64,000 bases of DNA from the NCBI RefSeq assembly GCF_001418015.1, contig NZ_LIQG01000030.1:1-64000 (forward strand), given 5' to 3'. Position numbers and translations under genes: made by a program. This DNA comes from Lacinutrix mariniflava. GTDB lineage: Bacteria > Bacteroidota > Bacteroidia > Flavobacteriales > Flavobacteriaceae. Of this stretch, positions 24,707 through 34,595 are shown in pieces; position 1 is the first letter of the stretch, and each line of letters starts with the position of its first letter. A model generated the notes under the pieces. It saw nothing but the letters and a program-made list of their open reading frames with translations. It was not told the origin of the DNA and made no database searches.

Positions 24707-27160
24707 TTGAACCATTTTATAGACGTCATATTAGCCATTCCGCTTGAAAAAATGTTTACTTATAGCATTACTCAGGCTGAATCTCAATTTTTAGAAGTTG
24801 GTATGCGTGTGTCTGTACCTTTTGGTAAAACAAAAATTCATACAGGTTTGGTTGGTGCAATACATACCAATGCGCCTTTAATATACGAGGCTAAGGAAAT
24901 ACATCAAATATTAGACGAAAAACCAATTGTTACCTCAAAACAATTAGAGTTTTGGCAATGGATTGCTAAGTATTATATGTGTACCGTAGGCGAGGTAATG
25001 CGTGCGGCTTTACCAAATGCTTTTATTCTTGAAAGTGAAACACTAGTAAGTAGGAATTTAAATAAGGAAATAAAAGAAACTGATTTAAAAGATGATGAAT
25101 ATTTGGTGTACGAAGCATTGCATCATCAATCAACATTAAAGATTCAAGAGATTTCTAATATTCTAGATAAAAAGAATGTGCTTCCGGTAATTAAACGCCT
25201 AATAGAAAAAGAGGTTATTTTACTGCAAGAAGAAATCTATGATAAATACAAGCCTAAATACGTTAGGTATGTAAAATTACAGCCAGAATATACTAGCGAA
25301 GTTGGTTTACATGAATTATTAAACGATTTAAGCAGAGCAGAAAAGCAAAGACAAGTAGTAATGACTTTGTTTTCAATTTCGGTTAAAACGAAGAAACCTG
25401 TTAAAGTAAAAGAGTTGATAGAGGAGAGTGGAGGCTCTTCGGCAATAGTAAAGACTTTAATAGATAAAGGTGTTTTAGAAGAATATCATATTCAGACAGA
25501 TCGTGTGCAGTATGAAGGTGATGAAAATGAAGATAGTAAAGCTTTAAACGAATATCAAGCTGAAGCACTAAAACAAATAGAAACGTCTTTCGAAACTCAA
25601 AATGTAACGCTTTTACACGGTATAACATCTTCTGGAAAAACAGAGGTGTATGTAAAACTTATAGAATCTGTTTTAGAAGAAGGAAGGCAAGTGTTGTATT
25701 TACTACCAGAAATTGCTTTAACCACACAATTAGTAGTGCGACTTCAAAACTACTTTGGAGAGCAGGTAGCAGTGTTTCATAGTAAATACTCGGCTCATGA
25801 GCGTGTTGAGGTTTATAATCAAGTGTTGGGTAATTCCGCGAAAGCGAAAATAATTTTAGGTGCGCGCTCTTCTATATTTTTACCATTCCATGATTTAGGA
25901 TTAATAATAGTGGACGAAGAACACGAGCAATCGTTTAAACAATTCGATCCTGCGCCACGTTATCATGCAAGAGATGCGGCAATAGTTTTAGCACATTTAC
26001 ATAAAGCAAAAACATTATTAGGTAGTGCAACACCAAGTTTAGAAAGCTACAATAATGCTATTGATAAAAAATACGGATTAGTAGAAATAAACCGTCGTTA
26101 CAACAATGTGCAATTGCCTGAGATTGAATTAGTAGATCTGGCAGAGAAATATAAAAAGAAACGCATGAAAGGTCATTTTAGCGATAGAATGATTGAAGAA
26201 ATTACCGAAGCTTTAGAAGAAGGTTACCAAGTAATCTTGTTTCAAAATAGGCGTGGTTACTCACCAATTGTGGAGTGTAATACTTGTGGTCACTCTCCGC
26301 AATGTACAAATTGCGATGTGAGTTTAACCTACCACCAATATAGAGGGCAATTGCGTTGCCATTACTGCGGTTATACAAGTGCTATGTTGCAAAAATGTAT
26401 GGCTTGTGGGACTTCTAATTTAGATACCAAAGGTTTTGGTACAGAGCAAATAGAAACCGAAGCGAAAACACTATTTCCAAAGGCTAAAGTGGCACGTATG
26501 GATTTAGATACTACACGCGGAAAATACGGTTACGAGAAAATTATTACAGCCTTAGAGCAGCAAGAAATAGATATTTTAGTTGGCACGCAAATGCTAACTA
26601 AAGGTTTAGATTTTAGAAATGTAAAGGTTGTAGGTATTATGAACGCAGATAATTTACTTAATTTCCCAGATTTTAGAGCGCACGAACGTAGTTTTCAATT
26701 AATGTTACAAGTTTCTGGTCGTGCAGGAAGAACAAAAGAACGTGGTAAGGTGTTAATACAAACCTATAATCCATATCATAAAATATTACAACAGGTTTCT
26801 ACTAACGATTATCTTGGAATGTTTAAAGAACAATTGCAAGAACGTCGCGATTTTAAATACCCTCCATTTTATAGATTAATTAAAATTACATTAAAACACA
26901 GAGATTATAACAAGGTAGAAACGGCTAGCGATTGGTTTGCTAAATCTTTAAGACAGGTTTTTAAAGGAAATATTCTAGGACCAGAATTTCCGCCAGTATC
27001 GCGTGTAAGAAATCAATATTTAAAAAATATTCTAATTAAAATACCGCAACCGCAATCTTTGGGTAAAACAAAAGAAGCTATAAAGAAAATTAATTCAAGC
27101 TTCGAAGCGATTGGTGCTTTTAAAGGTGTTCGTGTTATTTTGAATGTGGATAATTACTAA
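24707..27160 (+). CDS. priA: Primosomal replication restart helicase PriA
   Basis: An 817-residue superfamily 2 helicase that reloads the replisome at stalled forks. It uses a TTG start (24707), because the residues NHFIDVILAIPLEKMF match the PriA N-terminus and the next Met is too far in. Visible parts: 3' DNA-end binding domain (about 1-105), P-loop GITSSGKTE (about 305), DEEHEQ, zinc-binding Cys cluster (CNTCGHSPQCTNC, CHYC, CMAC; about 523-565), then GTEQIETEAKTLFP, GTQMLTKGLDF and QVSGRAGR. A 13-bp repeat TTCCGCGAAAGCG (25834-25846) sits within the coding sequence. Its stop is 9 bp from a dispersed repeat. Confidence 0.95.
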   Translation: MNHFIDVILAIPLEKMFTYSITQAESQFLEVGMRVSVPFGKTKIHTGLVGAIHTNAPLIYEAKEIHQILDEKPIVTSKQLEFWQWIAKYYMCTVGEVMRAALPNAFILESETLVSRNLNKEIKETDLKDDEYLVYEALHHQSTLKIQEISNILDKKNVLPVIKRLIEKEVILLQEEIYDKYKPKYVRYVKLQPEYTSEVGLHELLNDLSRAEKQRQVVMTLFSISVKTKKPVKVKELIEESGGSSAIVKTLIDKGVLEEYHIQTDRVQYEGDENEDSKALNEYQAEALKQIETSFETQNVTLLHGITSSGKTEVYVKLIESVLEEGRQVLYLLPEIALTTQLVVRLQNYFGEQVAVFHSKYSAHERVEVYNQVLGNSAKAKIILGARSSIFLPFHDLGLIIVDEEHEQSFKQFDPAPRYHARDAAIVLAHLHKAKTLLGSATPSLESYNNAIDKKYGLVEINRRYNNVQLPEIELVDLAEKYKKKRMKGHFSDRMIEEITEALEEGYQVILFQNRRGYSPIVECNTCGHSPQCTNCDVSLTYHQYRGQLRCHYCGYTSAMLQKCMACGTSNLDTKGFGTEQIETEAKTLFPKAKVARMDLDTTRGKYGYEKIITALEQQEIDILVGTQMLTKGLDFRNVKVVGIMNADNLLNFPDFRAHERSFQLMLQVSGRAGRTKERGKVLIQTYNPYHKILQQVSTNDYLGMFKEQLQERRDFKYPPFYRLIKITLKHRDYNKVETASDWFAKSLRQVFKGNILGPEFPPVSRVRNQYLKNILIKIPQPQSLGKTKEAIKKINSSFEAIGAFKGVRVILNVDNY

Positions 27161-27168
27161 TACTATCT

Positions 27169-27330
27169 GTCATTGCGAGGATGCAGGACGTGGCAATCTG
27201 TTGATTGTTTGGTATTATTTAAAATCTAGTTCTAATTGAAGAGATTACTCGCTTTTTATATTTTTTTTAATGGATTCGTGAATGCTTCGCATGTGCCACG
27301 CTTTTTTCTAACTAAAAAGCTCGCAATGAC
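27169..27330. repeat. Dispersed gtcattgcgagg-type inverted repeat pair
   Basis: GTCATTGCGAGG at 27169 and its partner CTCGCAATGAC near 27320-27330 are inverted, with GTGGCAATCT and GTGCCACGC further in. The same family recurs at 34332, 54105, 54326, 55011, 55671, 61515 and 61977. It could fold into a large hairpin after priA. Confidence 0.75.
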
Positions 27331-27347
27331 GACTGGAAACAAAAAAA

Positions 27348-27376
27348 ATCCTACTAATTAAAGCAGGATTTTCAAT
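27348..27376 (-). terminator. Terminator of the LytTR regulator gene
   Basis: AAATCCT and AGGATTT arms around ACTAATTAAAGC, with a T-run on the minus strand. Confidence 0.75.
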
Positions 27377-27396
27377 ATTATAATAATCGTTTCAGC

Positions 27397-28092
27397 TTAA
27401 ATATTATTTAAAGCATCAACAAGTAAGGTCTTTTTGTTTCTACTTAAAGGAATTTCGTAAGAACCAACTTCAACGTTTTTACTATTAAATCGGTCTACTT
27501 TATCTAAATTCACAATGTAGGATTTGTGAATTCTTAAAAATTTACCTTCAGGCAGTTCGCCTTCAAAAGCTTTCATTGTAGATAAAACGACAAGAGAAGT
27601 GTCTTCGGTTACTAATTTTACGTAATCACCAAGTGCTTCTATCCACTTTATATCTTTAATATATACTTTACGTTTTTTTAGGTTACTTTTTACAAAGATA
27701 TGTTCACCTTCAGTTTCGTTAAAGTCTAGTTTAAGTTTGTGGTGCTCTAAAGCTTTATCAACGGCTTGATTAAAACGTTCCCTATTAATAGGTTTTTGTA
27801 GATAATCTGTCGCGTCGTAGTTAAAAGCTTTAAATGCGTATTCTGTTTTTCCAGTAACAAAAATAATTTGAGGTTTGTTATTTAACACATCTAATAGTTC
27901 GAAACCATTAAGTACTGGCATCTCAATATCTAAAAAGATAAGATCTACCTTGTGCGTATTCAAGCCATTTTTTGTTTCTAAAGCGCTGCTGTATTCAGCA
28001 ATTAGGTTTAAGGAGTTATTGTTCTCAATCAATTTGACTATTGAAAGCCTTTGTATTGCCGAATCATCAACTACTACACAATTTAGAGTCAT
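27397..28092 (-). CDS. LytTR-family response regulator
   Basis: A 231-residue two-component regulator. The receiver domain (about 1-120) has acidic residues VVDDSA (9-10), the phospho-acceptor Asp55 in FLDIEMP, and the Thr/Lys switch residues VTGK and YLQKP. The C-terminal LytTR DNA-binding domain (about 135-228) has FVKSNLKKRKVYIKDIKWIEALGDYVKL and FLRIHKSYIVN. No sensor kinase is adjacent, so its partner lies elsewhere. It is divergent from the rpsF operon across 209 bp. Confidence 0.92.
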   Translation of the reverse strand: MTLNCVVVDDSAIQRLSIVKLIENNNSLNLIAEYSSALETKNGLNTHKVDLIFLDIEMPVLNGFELLDVLNNKPQIIFVTGKTEYAFKAFNYDATDYLQKPINRERFNQAVDKALEHHKLKLDFNETEGEHIFVKSNLKKRKVYIKDIKWIEALGDYVKLVTEDTSLVVLSTMKAFEGELPEGKFLRIHKSYIVNLDKVDRFNSKNVEVGSYEIPLSRNKKTLLVDALNNI

Positions 28093-28238
28093 AGCGTTTG
28101 TTTTATTTGGGTTTAATTATCGACAATGTTACAACAAATTCGGATTAAATCCAAAAAACATCGCTTAAATGTAAATTTTAACATTTCATTTAGATTTGAT
28201 CGCAATTATAATAGGTGTTTTAATTAAATTGTAAAAGA

Positions 28239-28270
28239 ATTGTGTGTTATTACAAAAAGAGTTACTTTTG
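28239..28270 (+). promoter_or_regulatory. Promoter of the rpsF-rpsR-rplI operon
   Basis: TTG (28240-28242), 20-bp spacer, TACTTTTG (28263-28270): a good Bacteroidota -33/-7 promoter 31 bp before the rpsF start. Confidence 0.7.
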
Positions 28271-28301
28271 CACTCATTTTAACACAAATAAATAGATTTT
28301 T

Positions 28302-28640
28302 ATGAATCATTATGAAACTGTTTTCATCTTAAATCCCGTTTTATCTGATACACAGATAAAGGAAACAGTACAGAAATACGAAGAATTTCTTACTACTAGA
28401 GGAGCAAAGATGGTATCCAAAGAAGATTGGGGACTTAAGAAGTTAGCTTACCCAATTCAAAACAAGAAAAGTGGATTTTACCACTTATTTGAGTACACCG
28501 TAGATGGTGAACACATTAATCCTTTAGAAGTAGAGTTTAGACGTGATGAGCGTTTTATGCGTTACTTAACTGTAGCTTTAGACAAGCACGCGATTTCGTG
28601 GGCAGAGAGAAGAAGAGTTAAACTTAAACAAAAAGCGTAA
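28302..28640 (+). CDS. rpsF: Ribosomal protein S6
   Basis: A 112-residue 30S subunit protein. It starts [16 protein letters not shown], the usual S6 beta strand, and includes [22 protein letters not shown] and [17 protein letters not shown]6 pairs with S18 on the platform of the small subunit, and the genes are adjacent. First gene of the S6-S18-L9 operon; 2-bp gap to rpsR. Confidence 0.98.
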   Translation: MNHYETVFILNPVLSDTQIKETVQKYEEFLTTRGAKMVSKEDWGLKKLAYPIQNKKSGFYHLFEYTVDGEHINPLEVEFRRDERFMRYLTVALDKHAISWAERRRVKLKQKA

Positions 28641-28642
28641 TT

Positions 28643-28939
28643 ATGGCATCTATCGAGCAACAAGCAAAAGGAAAAAAAGAAGGTGAAATTAGATATTTAA
28701 CGCCTTTAAATATTGATACGAACAAGCAGAAAAAGTATTGTCGTTTCAAGAAATCTGGTATCAAGTATGTGGATTACAAAAATCCAGACTGGTTAATAGG
28801 TTTTATAAACGAACAAGGTAAAATTTTACCAAGACGTTTAACAGGAACTTCTTTAAAGTATCAAAGAAAAGTATCTGTAGCAGTAAAAAGAGCGCGTCAC
28901 TTAGCGTTATTACCTTATGTAACAGATTTATTAAAATAA
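28643..28939 (+). CDS. rpsR: Ribosomal protein S18
   Basis: A 98-residue 30S protein with the S18 core: [50 protein letters not shown]. It has a flavobacterial-type N-terminal extension (about 20 residues). Middle gene of the S6-S18-L9 operon, with 13 bp before rplI. Confidence 0.98.
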   Translation: MASIEQQAKGKKEGEIRYLTPLNIDTNKQKKYCRFKKSGIKYVDYKNPDWLIGFINEQGKILPRRLTGTSLKYQRKVSVAVKRARHLALLPYVTDLLK

Positions 28940-28952
28940 AACATTCATAACA

Positions 28953-29402
28953 ATGGAACTTATATTAAAACAAGACGTTGAGAATTTAGGATTTAAAGAC
29001 GACATTGTAACGGTTAAGAACGGTTATGGTAGAAACTTTTTAATTCCTACTGGCAATGCTGTTATCGCTACAACTTCTGCAAAGAAAGTATTAGCAGAGA
29101 ACTTAAAGCAACGTGCATATAAAGAAAAGAAAGAAATCGAAGAAGCAACGGCAATTGCTGAAGCTATCAAAGGTTTAGAGATTAAAATTGCTTCAAAAAC
29201 TGGTCAAGGAGACAAGTTATTTGGTTCTGTAAACAACATTAATGTTGCAGAAGCTTTAGCAAAAGAAGGTCACTCAATAGACAAAAAATTCATCTCAGTA
29301 ACAGGTGGAAATGTTAAACGTTTAGGAATGTATGATGCATCTATTCGTTTACACAGAGAAGTATCTGCAGACATTCAGTTTGAAGTTATTGCTCAAGCTT
29401 AA
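28953..29402 (+). CDS. rplI: Ribosomal protein L9
   Basis: A 149-residue 50S protein. The N-terminal rRNA-binding domain (MELILKQDVENLGFKDDIVTVKNGYGRNFLIPTGNAVIAT), a long connecting helix (about 45-75) and the C-terminal domain (GKLFGSVNNINVAEAL family block, here KLFGSVNNINVAE) are all present. Last gene of the operon, followed by a strong terminator. Confidence 0.98.
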   Translation: MELILKQDVENLGFKDDIVTVKNGYGRNFLIPTGNAVIATTSAKKVLAENLKQRAYKEKKEIEEATAIAEAIKGLEIKIASKTGQGDKLFGSVNNINVAEALAKEGHSIDKKFISVTGGNVKRLGMYDASIRLHREVSADIQFEVIAQA

Positions 29403-29444
29403 AAACAAACTTTGTTAACGTAATGTTAATAAAATTTTAATATT

Positions 29445-29478
29445 AAAAGCCACTTATTTATAAGTGGCTTTTTTTTTT
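29445..29478 (+). terminator. Terminator of the rpsF operon
   Basis: AGCCACTTA and TAAGTGGCT arms around TTTA, followed by a run of ten T. Confidence 0.9.
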
Positions 29479-29540
29479 GTTAATTTTGGTTTAAATTAAT
29501 GATGTAGTGATAATTAACTACAACCAAAACCCTCCACAGA

Positions 29541-32500
29541 ATGAAAAAAAAATTACTTTCAATTTTATTTATGTTTTTTGTTGCTATAGCATTTGCTCAA
29601 GTCACAACATCTAACATAAAAGGTCTTGTTTTAGATGAACTGAACGAACCTTTACCAGGAGCCAATGTACTTGCCGTACACACACCAACAGGAACTAAGT
29701 TTGGTTCTGCTACAAATTTTGATGGTCGATTTAACTTACTTAACCTTAAAGTAGGTGGACCATATTCTATTACAATTAGTTATGTAGGTTACAAGGAACA
29801 AGTTTTTACCAATGTTTATTTAACTTTAGGTAAAACACAAAATTTAGATGTAACTATGGCTTCCAATAGCCAGTCTTTAGAAGCGGTTGTTATTACGGGA
29901 ACAGGTGGAACCGGAACTTTTGGTAGTGATCGTACTGGAGCAGAAACAAGTGTTGGTAGAAGAGAGCTAACTAGTTTACCAACAATTTCTAGATCTGCAG
30001 CAGATTTTACTAGATTAGAACCTTCGTCTTCAGGAAACTCTTTTGGAGGTAGAAATGATCAATTCAATAATTTTAGTTTAGATGGTGCTGTTTTTGGTAA
30101 TCCGTTTGGATTAGATGCAGCAACAGTTGGTGGGCAGACAGATGCGCAACCAATTTCTTTAGATGCTATAGATCAAATACAAGTATCGTTAGCGCCATAC
30201 GATGTAACACAATCAGGTTTTACAGGAGCCTCTGTAAACGCGGTAACAAAGAGTGGAACAAATGAGTTTCACGGAACTGTATATGGTTTTACAAGAAACG
30301 AAGATCTTACAGGAGGTAAAATTAAAGGTGAAGATGTTTTTAAAGCCGATTTAGAACAAACACAATACGGATTAAGTATTGGAGGACCATTAATAAAAAA
30401 TAAGTTATTCTTTTTTGCCAATTTCGAGAAAGATGAACGTACAGATTTAGGTGCACCATTTACACCAAATAGAGGTTCTGGAGCAGTAAACGAGTCTATT
30501 GTTGCAGAGCAAGACTTAATGGATGTTAGTAATGCTTTATTAAATCTTGGCTATAATCCTGGGAGATACGAAGGTTTTAATTACAACTCTAACTCTACAA
30601 AAGGTATTTTTAAAATAGATTGGAATATTAATGATAATAATAGATTAGCAGTAATTTATAACTTCTTAGATGCGTCGAAGCAAAAGCCAGCGCACCCAAC
30701 AGCTATTGGTGTTAGAGGTCCAAGTTTTAGAACTTTACAATTCGAAAACTCTGGTTATGAAATTAACAATAAGTTAAATTCATTTCAAATAGAATTAAAT
30801 TCTACTTTACCAGGAGATGTTACTAACAAATTACAAATTGGTTATACGCATTTTGACGATTTTAGAAATCCTTTATCAGGTCCAGCACCAGTTATTGCAA
30901 TTCAAGATGGAGCGGGTTCAAATTACATTATTGCAGGTCACGAACCATTTTCTATAAATAATAAACTAGACCAACGCGTATTTCAATTAACAGATAACAT
31001 GAATTTCTTTAAAGGAGATCACACGTTTACTGTAGGTTTTAACTTCGAGAAATTTGAATTTAAAAACTCATTTAACTTAGTTAATTACGAATCTTTTAAC
31101 TTTGGTATCTTTCCTTATTACGGACTATTTTCACCATACCCAGATGTTCAAACTTTCTTAGACAACGCTCAGCCTGGTGGAGTAGTAGATCAATATTTAG
31201 GTGCAACTCAAAATGCGTTTAATCAGTTTAATGCTAATGGAGACGGAAATGATGGTGGATGGAAATTAGCAGAGCTTAACGTTGGGCAATTAGCATTTTA
31301 TGTTCAAGATGAATGGAATGTTACAGACAAGTTTAAATTGACTTATGGTATACGTTTAGATAAACCTTTATATTTTGATACAGGAGACTTAATACAAAAG
31401 TATATAGATACAGAAAACGGAGCAACAAGAGACAACTCGGTTACATATTTTAATCCAAATACTAACGAAGAAGTTACTTTAGAATCTACAACCTTACCAG
31501 ATAGTAAGCCATTAATTTCTCCAAGAGTTGGTTTTAATTACGATGTTAAAGGCGATAATACTTTTCAAGTACGTGGTGGATCAGGGATTTTTACAGGTCG
31601 TTTTCCTTTTGTTTGGTTAGGTAATCAAGTTAGTGGAGCAGACGATGGTTTCTTTCAAATAGTAGACCCAGATTACAAATGGCCACAAGTTTGGAGAACA
31701 AATATTGGTGGTGATTACAAATTCGAGAATGGCGTAATACTAACTGCAGATGTGTCTTATACTAAAGACATTAATGGTGCTCATGTACAAAACTGGGGAT
31801 TACGTAATCCTACAGAAACTTTAAATGCTCCTGGAGATAATAGACCAGTATATGCAGATGCAGATAAAGGTAATAATGCATATGTATTTACAAACTCTAA
31901 TAAAGGACGTATTTGGAACTATACATTAAAGGCTCAAAAAACATTTGGAAAAGGATTTTACACAAGTTTAGCTTATAACCATTTAGATTCTAAAGATGTA
32001 AACTCCATTGAAGCAGAAATTACAGGAGATGCTTTCGATTTTAATCAAGTATCAGGAAATGCAAATGATGATGTTTTAAGTGCTTCTAAGTATGGAGATA
32101 AACATAGATTTATTGGTGTAGCAAGTAAGAAATTTACTTATGCTAACGATAAATGGTCTACAACATTATCTACATTTTTTGAGTATGCACAAGGCGGACG
32201 TTTTAGTTATACTTATGCAGGAAATATAAATAACGATAGTTCTGGTCAGAATAACGATTTACTATATGTGCCAACAGCAGGAGAATTACAGCAAATGCAA
32301 TTTGCAGGAACTCCAGCAGAGCAAGTTACTCAAGCAGCAAACTACGAAGCTTATATTCAACAAGACGATTATTTAAGCGAAAATAGAGGAGAGTATACAG
32401 AGCGTTATGGCGCATTAGCACCATGGAGAGGAAAATGGGATGTTAAGTTACTACAAGATTACAAGTTTAATGCAGGTAACGGTAAAACAAACACTATTCA

Positions 32501-32717
32501 AATAAGTGTAGATGTTTTAAACGTTGGAAACTTATTAAATAGCGATTGGGGAATTGTACAACTTCCTAATAATGTAAGTCCTGTTTCTGTATCTGTAGAT
32601 CAAACTACAAATACACCAACATATTCTTTTAACGAGTCTAATCAAGAAACTTTTGGTTACAACACCTCATTATTATCAAGATGGCAAGCACAGATAGGAG
32701 TGCGTTACATTTTCTAA
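29541..32717 (+). CDS. Oar-like TonB-dependent outer-membrane receptor
   Basis: A 1058-residue receptor. Signal peptide (about 1-20), CarboxypepD_reg-like domain (about 24-110: GLVLDELNEPLPGANVLAV, FDGRFNLLNLKVGGPYSITISYVGYKEQ), a plug region (about 115-240 with GRNDQFNNFSLDGAVFGNPFGLDAA and GFTGASVNAVTKSGTNEFHGTVYGF) and a long beta barrel ending in RWQAQIGVRYIF, with the aromatic last residue of outer-membrane barrels. The plug and barrel fit Oar-type receptors, common in Bacteroidota for taking up large or unknown substrates using energy from TonB/ExbBD. No SusD-like partner is adjacent. It has its own terminator. Confidence 0.92.
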   Translation: MKKKLLSILFMFFVAIAFAQVTTSNIKGLVLDELNEPLPGANVLAVHTPTGTKFGSATNFDGRFNLLNLKVGGPYSITISYVGYKEQVFTNVYLTLGKTQNLDVTMASNSQSLEAVVITGTGGTGTFGSDRTGAETSVGRRELTSLPTISRSAADFTRLEPSSSGNSFGGRNDQFNNFSLDGAVFGNPFGLDAATVGGQTDAQPISLDAIDQIQVSLAPYDVTQSGFTGASVNAVTKSGTNEFHGTVYGFTRNEDLTGGKIKGEDVFKADLEQTQYGLSIGGPLIKNKLFFFANFEKDERTDLGAPFTPNRGSGAVNESIVAEQDLMDVSNALLNLGYNPGRYEGFNYNSNSTKGIFKIDWNINDNNRLAVIYNFLDASKQKPAHPTAIGVRGPSFRTLQFENSGYEINNKLNSFQIELNSTLPGDVTNKLQIGYTHFDDFRNPLSGPAPVIAIQDGAGSNYIIAGHEPFSINNKLDQRVFQLTDNMNFFKGDHTFTVGFNFEKFEFKNSFNLVNYESFNFGIFPYYGLFSPYPDVQTFLDNAQPGGVVDQYLGATQNAFNQFNANGDGNDGGWKLAELNVGQLAFYVQDEWNVTDKFKLTYGIRLDKPLYFDTGDLIQKYIDTENGATRDNSVTYFNPNTNEEVTLESTTLPDSKPLISPRVGFNYDVKGDNTFQVRGGSGIFTGRFPFVWLGNQVSGADDGFFQIVDPDYKWPQVWRTNIGGDYKFENGVILTADVSYTKDINGAHVQNWGLRNPTETLNAPGDNRPVYADADKGNNAYVFTNSNKGRIWNYTLKAQKTFGKGFYTSLAYNHLDSKDVNSIEAEITGDAFDFNQVSGNANDDVLSASKYGDKHRFIGVASKKFTYANDKWSTTLSTFFEYAQGGRFSYTYAGNINNDSSGQNNDLLYVPTAGELQQMQFAGTPAEQVTQAANYEAYIQQDDYLSENRGEYTERYGALAPWRGKWDVKLLQDYKFNAGNGKTNTIQISVDVLNVGNLLNSDWGIVQLPNNVSPVSVSVDQTTNTPTYSFNESNQETFGYNTSLLSRWQAQIGVRYIF

Positions 32718-32745
32718 TAATAAACCATAATAATTTACGTAAATT

Positions 32746-32778
32746 TGCGCTTCTAATTTTTTTAGAAGCGCATTTTTT
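32746..32778 (+). terminator. Terminator of the TonB-receptor gene
   Basis: GCGCTTCTAA and TTAGAAGCGC arms followed by ATTTTTTAT. Confidence 0.85.
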
Positions 32779-32844
32779 ATTTCAAATCGTTTCTAATTTT
32801 TAAAATTAATTTTAATTATAACGCTTTCGCGGAAACACCAATTT

Positions 32845-33741
32845 ATGAAGCATTTTTATTATTTACTATTAGTTGTCCTTTTTGTGTCTTGCAAGAACGA
32901 GGTTTCTAAAACCTCAACTTCAACTGAAACTGAAACACAAACCATTAAAAAATCTGCATTAATTGAAGCTTTTAAATACAAGCCTAATGCCGATCCAATA
33001 ATAAGTGTGCATAGAGGAGGAAAAAGTATAAAAAACTATCCAGAAAACTGTTTAGAAACATTACAATATGTAAACGATAGTATTCCTGCTATCTACGAAA
33101 TAGATATTGCTAAAACCAAAGACAATACATTAGTATTATTACACGATAATAGTTTAGGCCGTACAACAACAGGAACAGGGAAATTAACAGACTATAGCTA
33201 CCAAGAATTAAAAGCTTTTAATTTAGAAGACGATTTTGGAAACGAAACGACTTTTAAAATACCATTATTTACAGACATATTAAAATGGGCAAAAAGTAAT
33301 AATGTAGTATTAACGGTTGATATTAAACGTAGTGTTGCAGTAGAAACAGTAATAGATGCTATTAGAGCAGAAAAAGCAGAAGATGTTTGCCTAATTATAA
33401 CATACAATATGGAACAAGCTCAAAAGGCCTATAATTATGCGCCAGAGTTGTTATTATCTGTTTCTGGTAGAAATGAAAAGGAATTAAACTGGTTATTAGA
33501 TTCTAATATACCAACAGAAAATATGTTTGCATTTACAGGAACGCGTTTATCTCCAGATAATTTTTATAAAACAGTACAATCTCATGGTATAAAAACCATA
33601 TTAGGGACTCTAGGGAATTTAGATAAACAAGCGGAATCTAAAGGAGATACGCCTTATAAAGTTTGGCAAGAAAAAGGAATAGATGTTTTTGCTACAGATA
33701 GACCTTTTGCTGCAGCAAAGGCTTTAGGTATTAGTAAATAG
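32845..33741 (+). CDS. Glycerophosphodiester phosphodiesterase lipoprotein
   Basis: A 298-residue exported lipoprotein: lipobox LFVSC (Cys16) then a Ser/Thr-rich linker (about 20-40). The GDPD TIM-barrel domain follows, with the catalytic/metal residues in ISVHRGGKSIKNYPENCLET, YEIDIAKTKDNTLVLLHDNSLGRTTTGTGKL and LTVDIKR. It hydrolyses glycerophosphodiesters from lipid turnover to an alcohol and glycerol-3-phosphate. It acts outside the cytoplasm, attached to a membrane. Confidence 0.92.
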   Translation: MKHFYYLLLVVLFVSCKNEVSKTSTSTETETQTIKKSALIEAFKYKPNADPIISVHRGGKSIKNYPENCLETLQYVNDSIPAIYEIDIAKTKDNTLVLLHDNSLGRTTTGTGKLTDYSYQELKAFNLEDDFGNETTFKIPLFTDILKWAKSNNVVLTVDIKRSVAVETVIDAIRAEKAEDVCLIITYNMEQAQKAYNYAPELLLSVSGRNEKELNWLLDSNIPTENMFAFTGTRLSPDNFYKTVQSHGIKTILGTLGNLDKQAESKGDTPYKVWQEKGIDVFATDRPFAAAKALGISK

Positions 33742-33845
33742 AATCAATTATCCTGCAAGCTTTTTTAAACCATGCAGGTATTTAAATAAAAACAAAAAAT
33801 AATTAGACTTTCGTTTTTACGGAAGCTAAAAAATATATTTTTTAG

Positions 33846-34316
33846 ATGAAATATTCAAGACTTACAAAAGAACAATTCGAAGAATTAGAACAAGAGTTTA
33901 TTAACTTTTTAGCTACACAATCTATAACAGGAGACGAGTGGACTAACTTAAAAGCTAATAAACCAGAATTAGCAGAATTAGAATTAGATATCTTTAGCGA
34001 TTTAATTTGGGAAGGTGTTTTAAACCAAGCCAAGTATTTAGAACATATTTCACCTAACGACATCCACTTGTTTGCTTTAAATGAAGACCACATGCATTTA
34101 GTTGGTATTAAAGTAAAAGAAGAAGAAATAGATTTAACTACAACAGAAGGTTTTGCTTGGCTTCGCGAAAACTTAATGCACGATAATGTAGAATTTGTAC
34201 AAGCAAAAAAAGAGTATACTGAGGATAAAAACTTAGATAGATTTACACTTATTCAACAAGGCTCAAATATTACAAAAGGCGAGTTGTATACGTATATGCA
34301 TAAACTTATAAACTAA
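33846..34316 (+). CDS. DUF6495 family protein
   Basis: A 156-residue soluble, acidic protein. MKYSRLTKEQFEELEQEFINFLATQSITGDEW and ISPNDIHLFALNEDHMHLVGIKV are characteristic of a family conserved across Flavobacteriaceae (DUF6495), with no known function. There is no signal peptide and no membrane segment. It stands alone between the GDPD gene and a repeat-rich gap. Confidence 0.75.
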   Translation: MKYSRLTKEQFEELEQEFINFLATQSITGDEWTNLKANKPELAELELDIFSDLIWEGVLNQAKYLEHISPNDIHLFALNEDHMHLVGIKVKEEEIDLTTTEGFAWLRENLMHDNVEFVQAKKEYTEDKNLDRFTLIQQGSNITKGELYTYMHKLIN

Positions 34317-34331
34317 ACACGCAAATGTAAA

Positions 34332-34502
34332 GTCATTGCGAGGAGAAACGACGTGGCAATCTGTTTATCGTTTATGAAGGTTTTAAAACCTAACTTCAAT
34401 TAAATAGATTATCACGCTTTTTTATAATAAAAGAGTTCGCAATAACAAGGCTACGTTGTCACTTCGAGTGATTCCGAAGCATGAGGAATTGTATCGAGAA
34501 GC
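34332..34502. repeat. Two dispersed-repeat families upstream of hisS
   Basis: 34332-34446 is a gtcattgcgagg-type inverted pair (GTCATTGCGAGGA ... GTTCGCAATAAC). It is followed at about 34456-34502 by a different family starting TGTCACTTCGAGTGATTCCG. Both are intergenic here. Confidence 0.7.
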
Positions 34503-34595
34503 ACTAATTTAAAATTAAACTACTATTTTTGTTATCTGAATGTATTAAGAATTCAAATAATCATTAAAAAAAACCTGCTTAAGTAGGAAATACAT

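Noticed and set aside
29481-29488. TAATTTTG as promoter of the TonB receptor
   Set aside because: It matches the -7 motif but lies beside the rpsF-operon terminator T-run and has no -33 element at the right distance; it was not listed as a feature.
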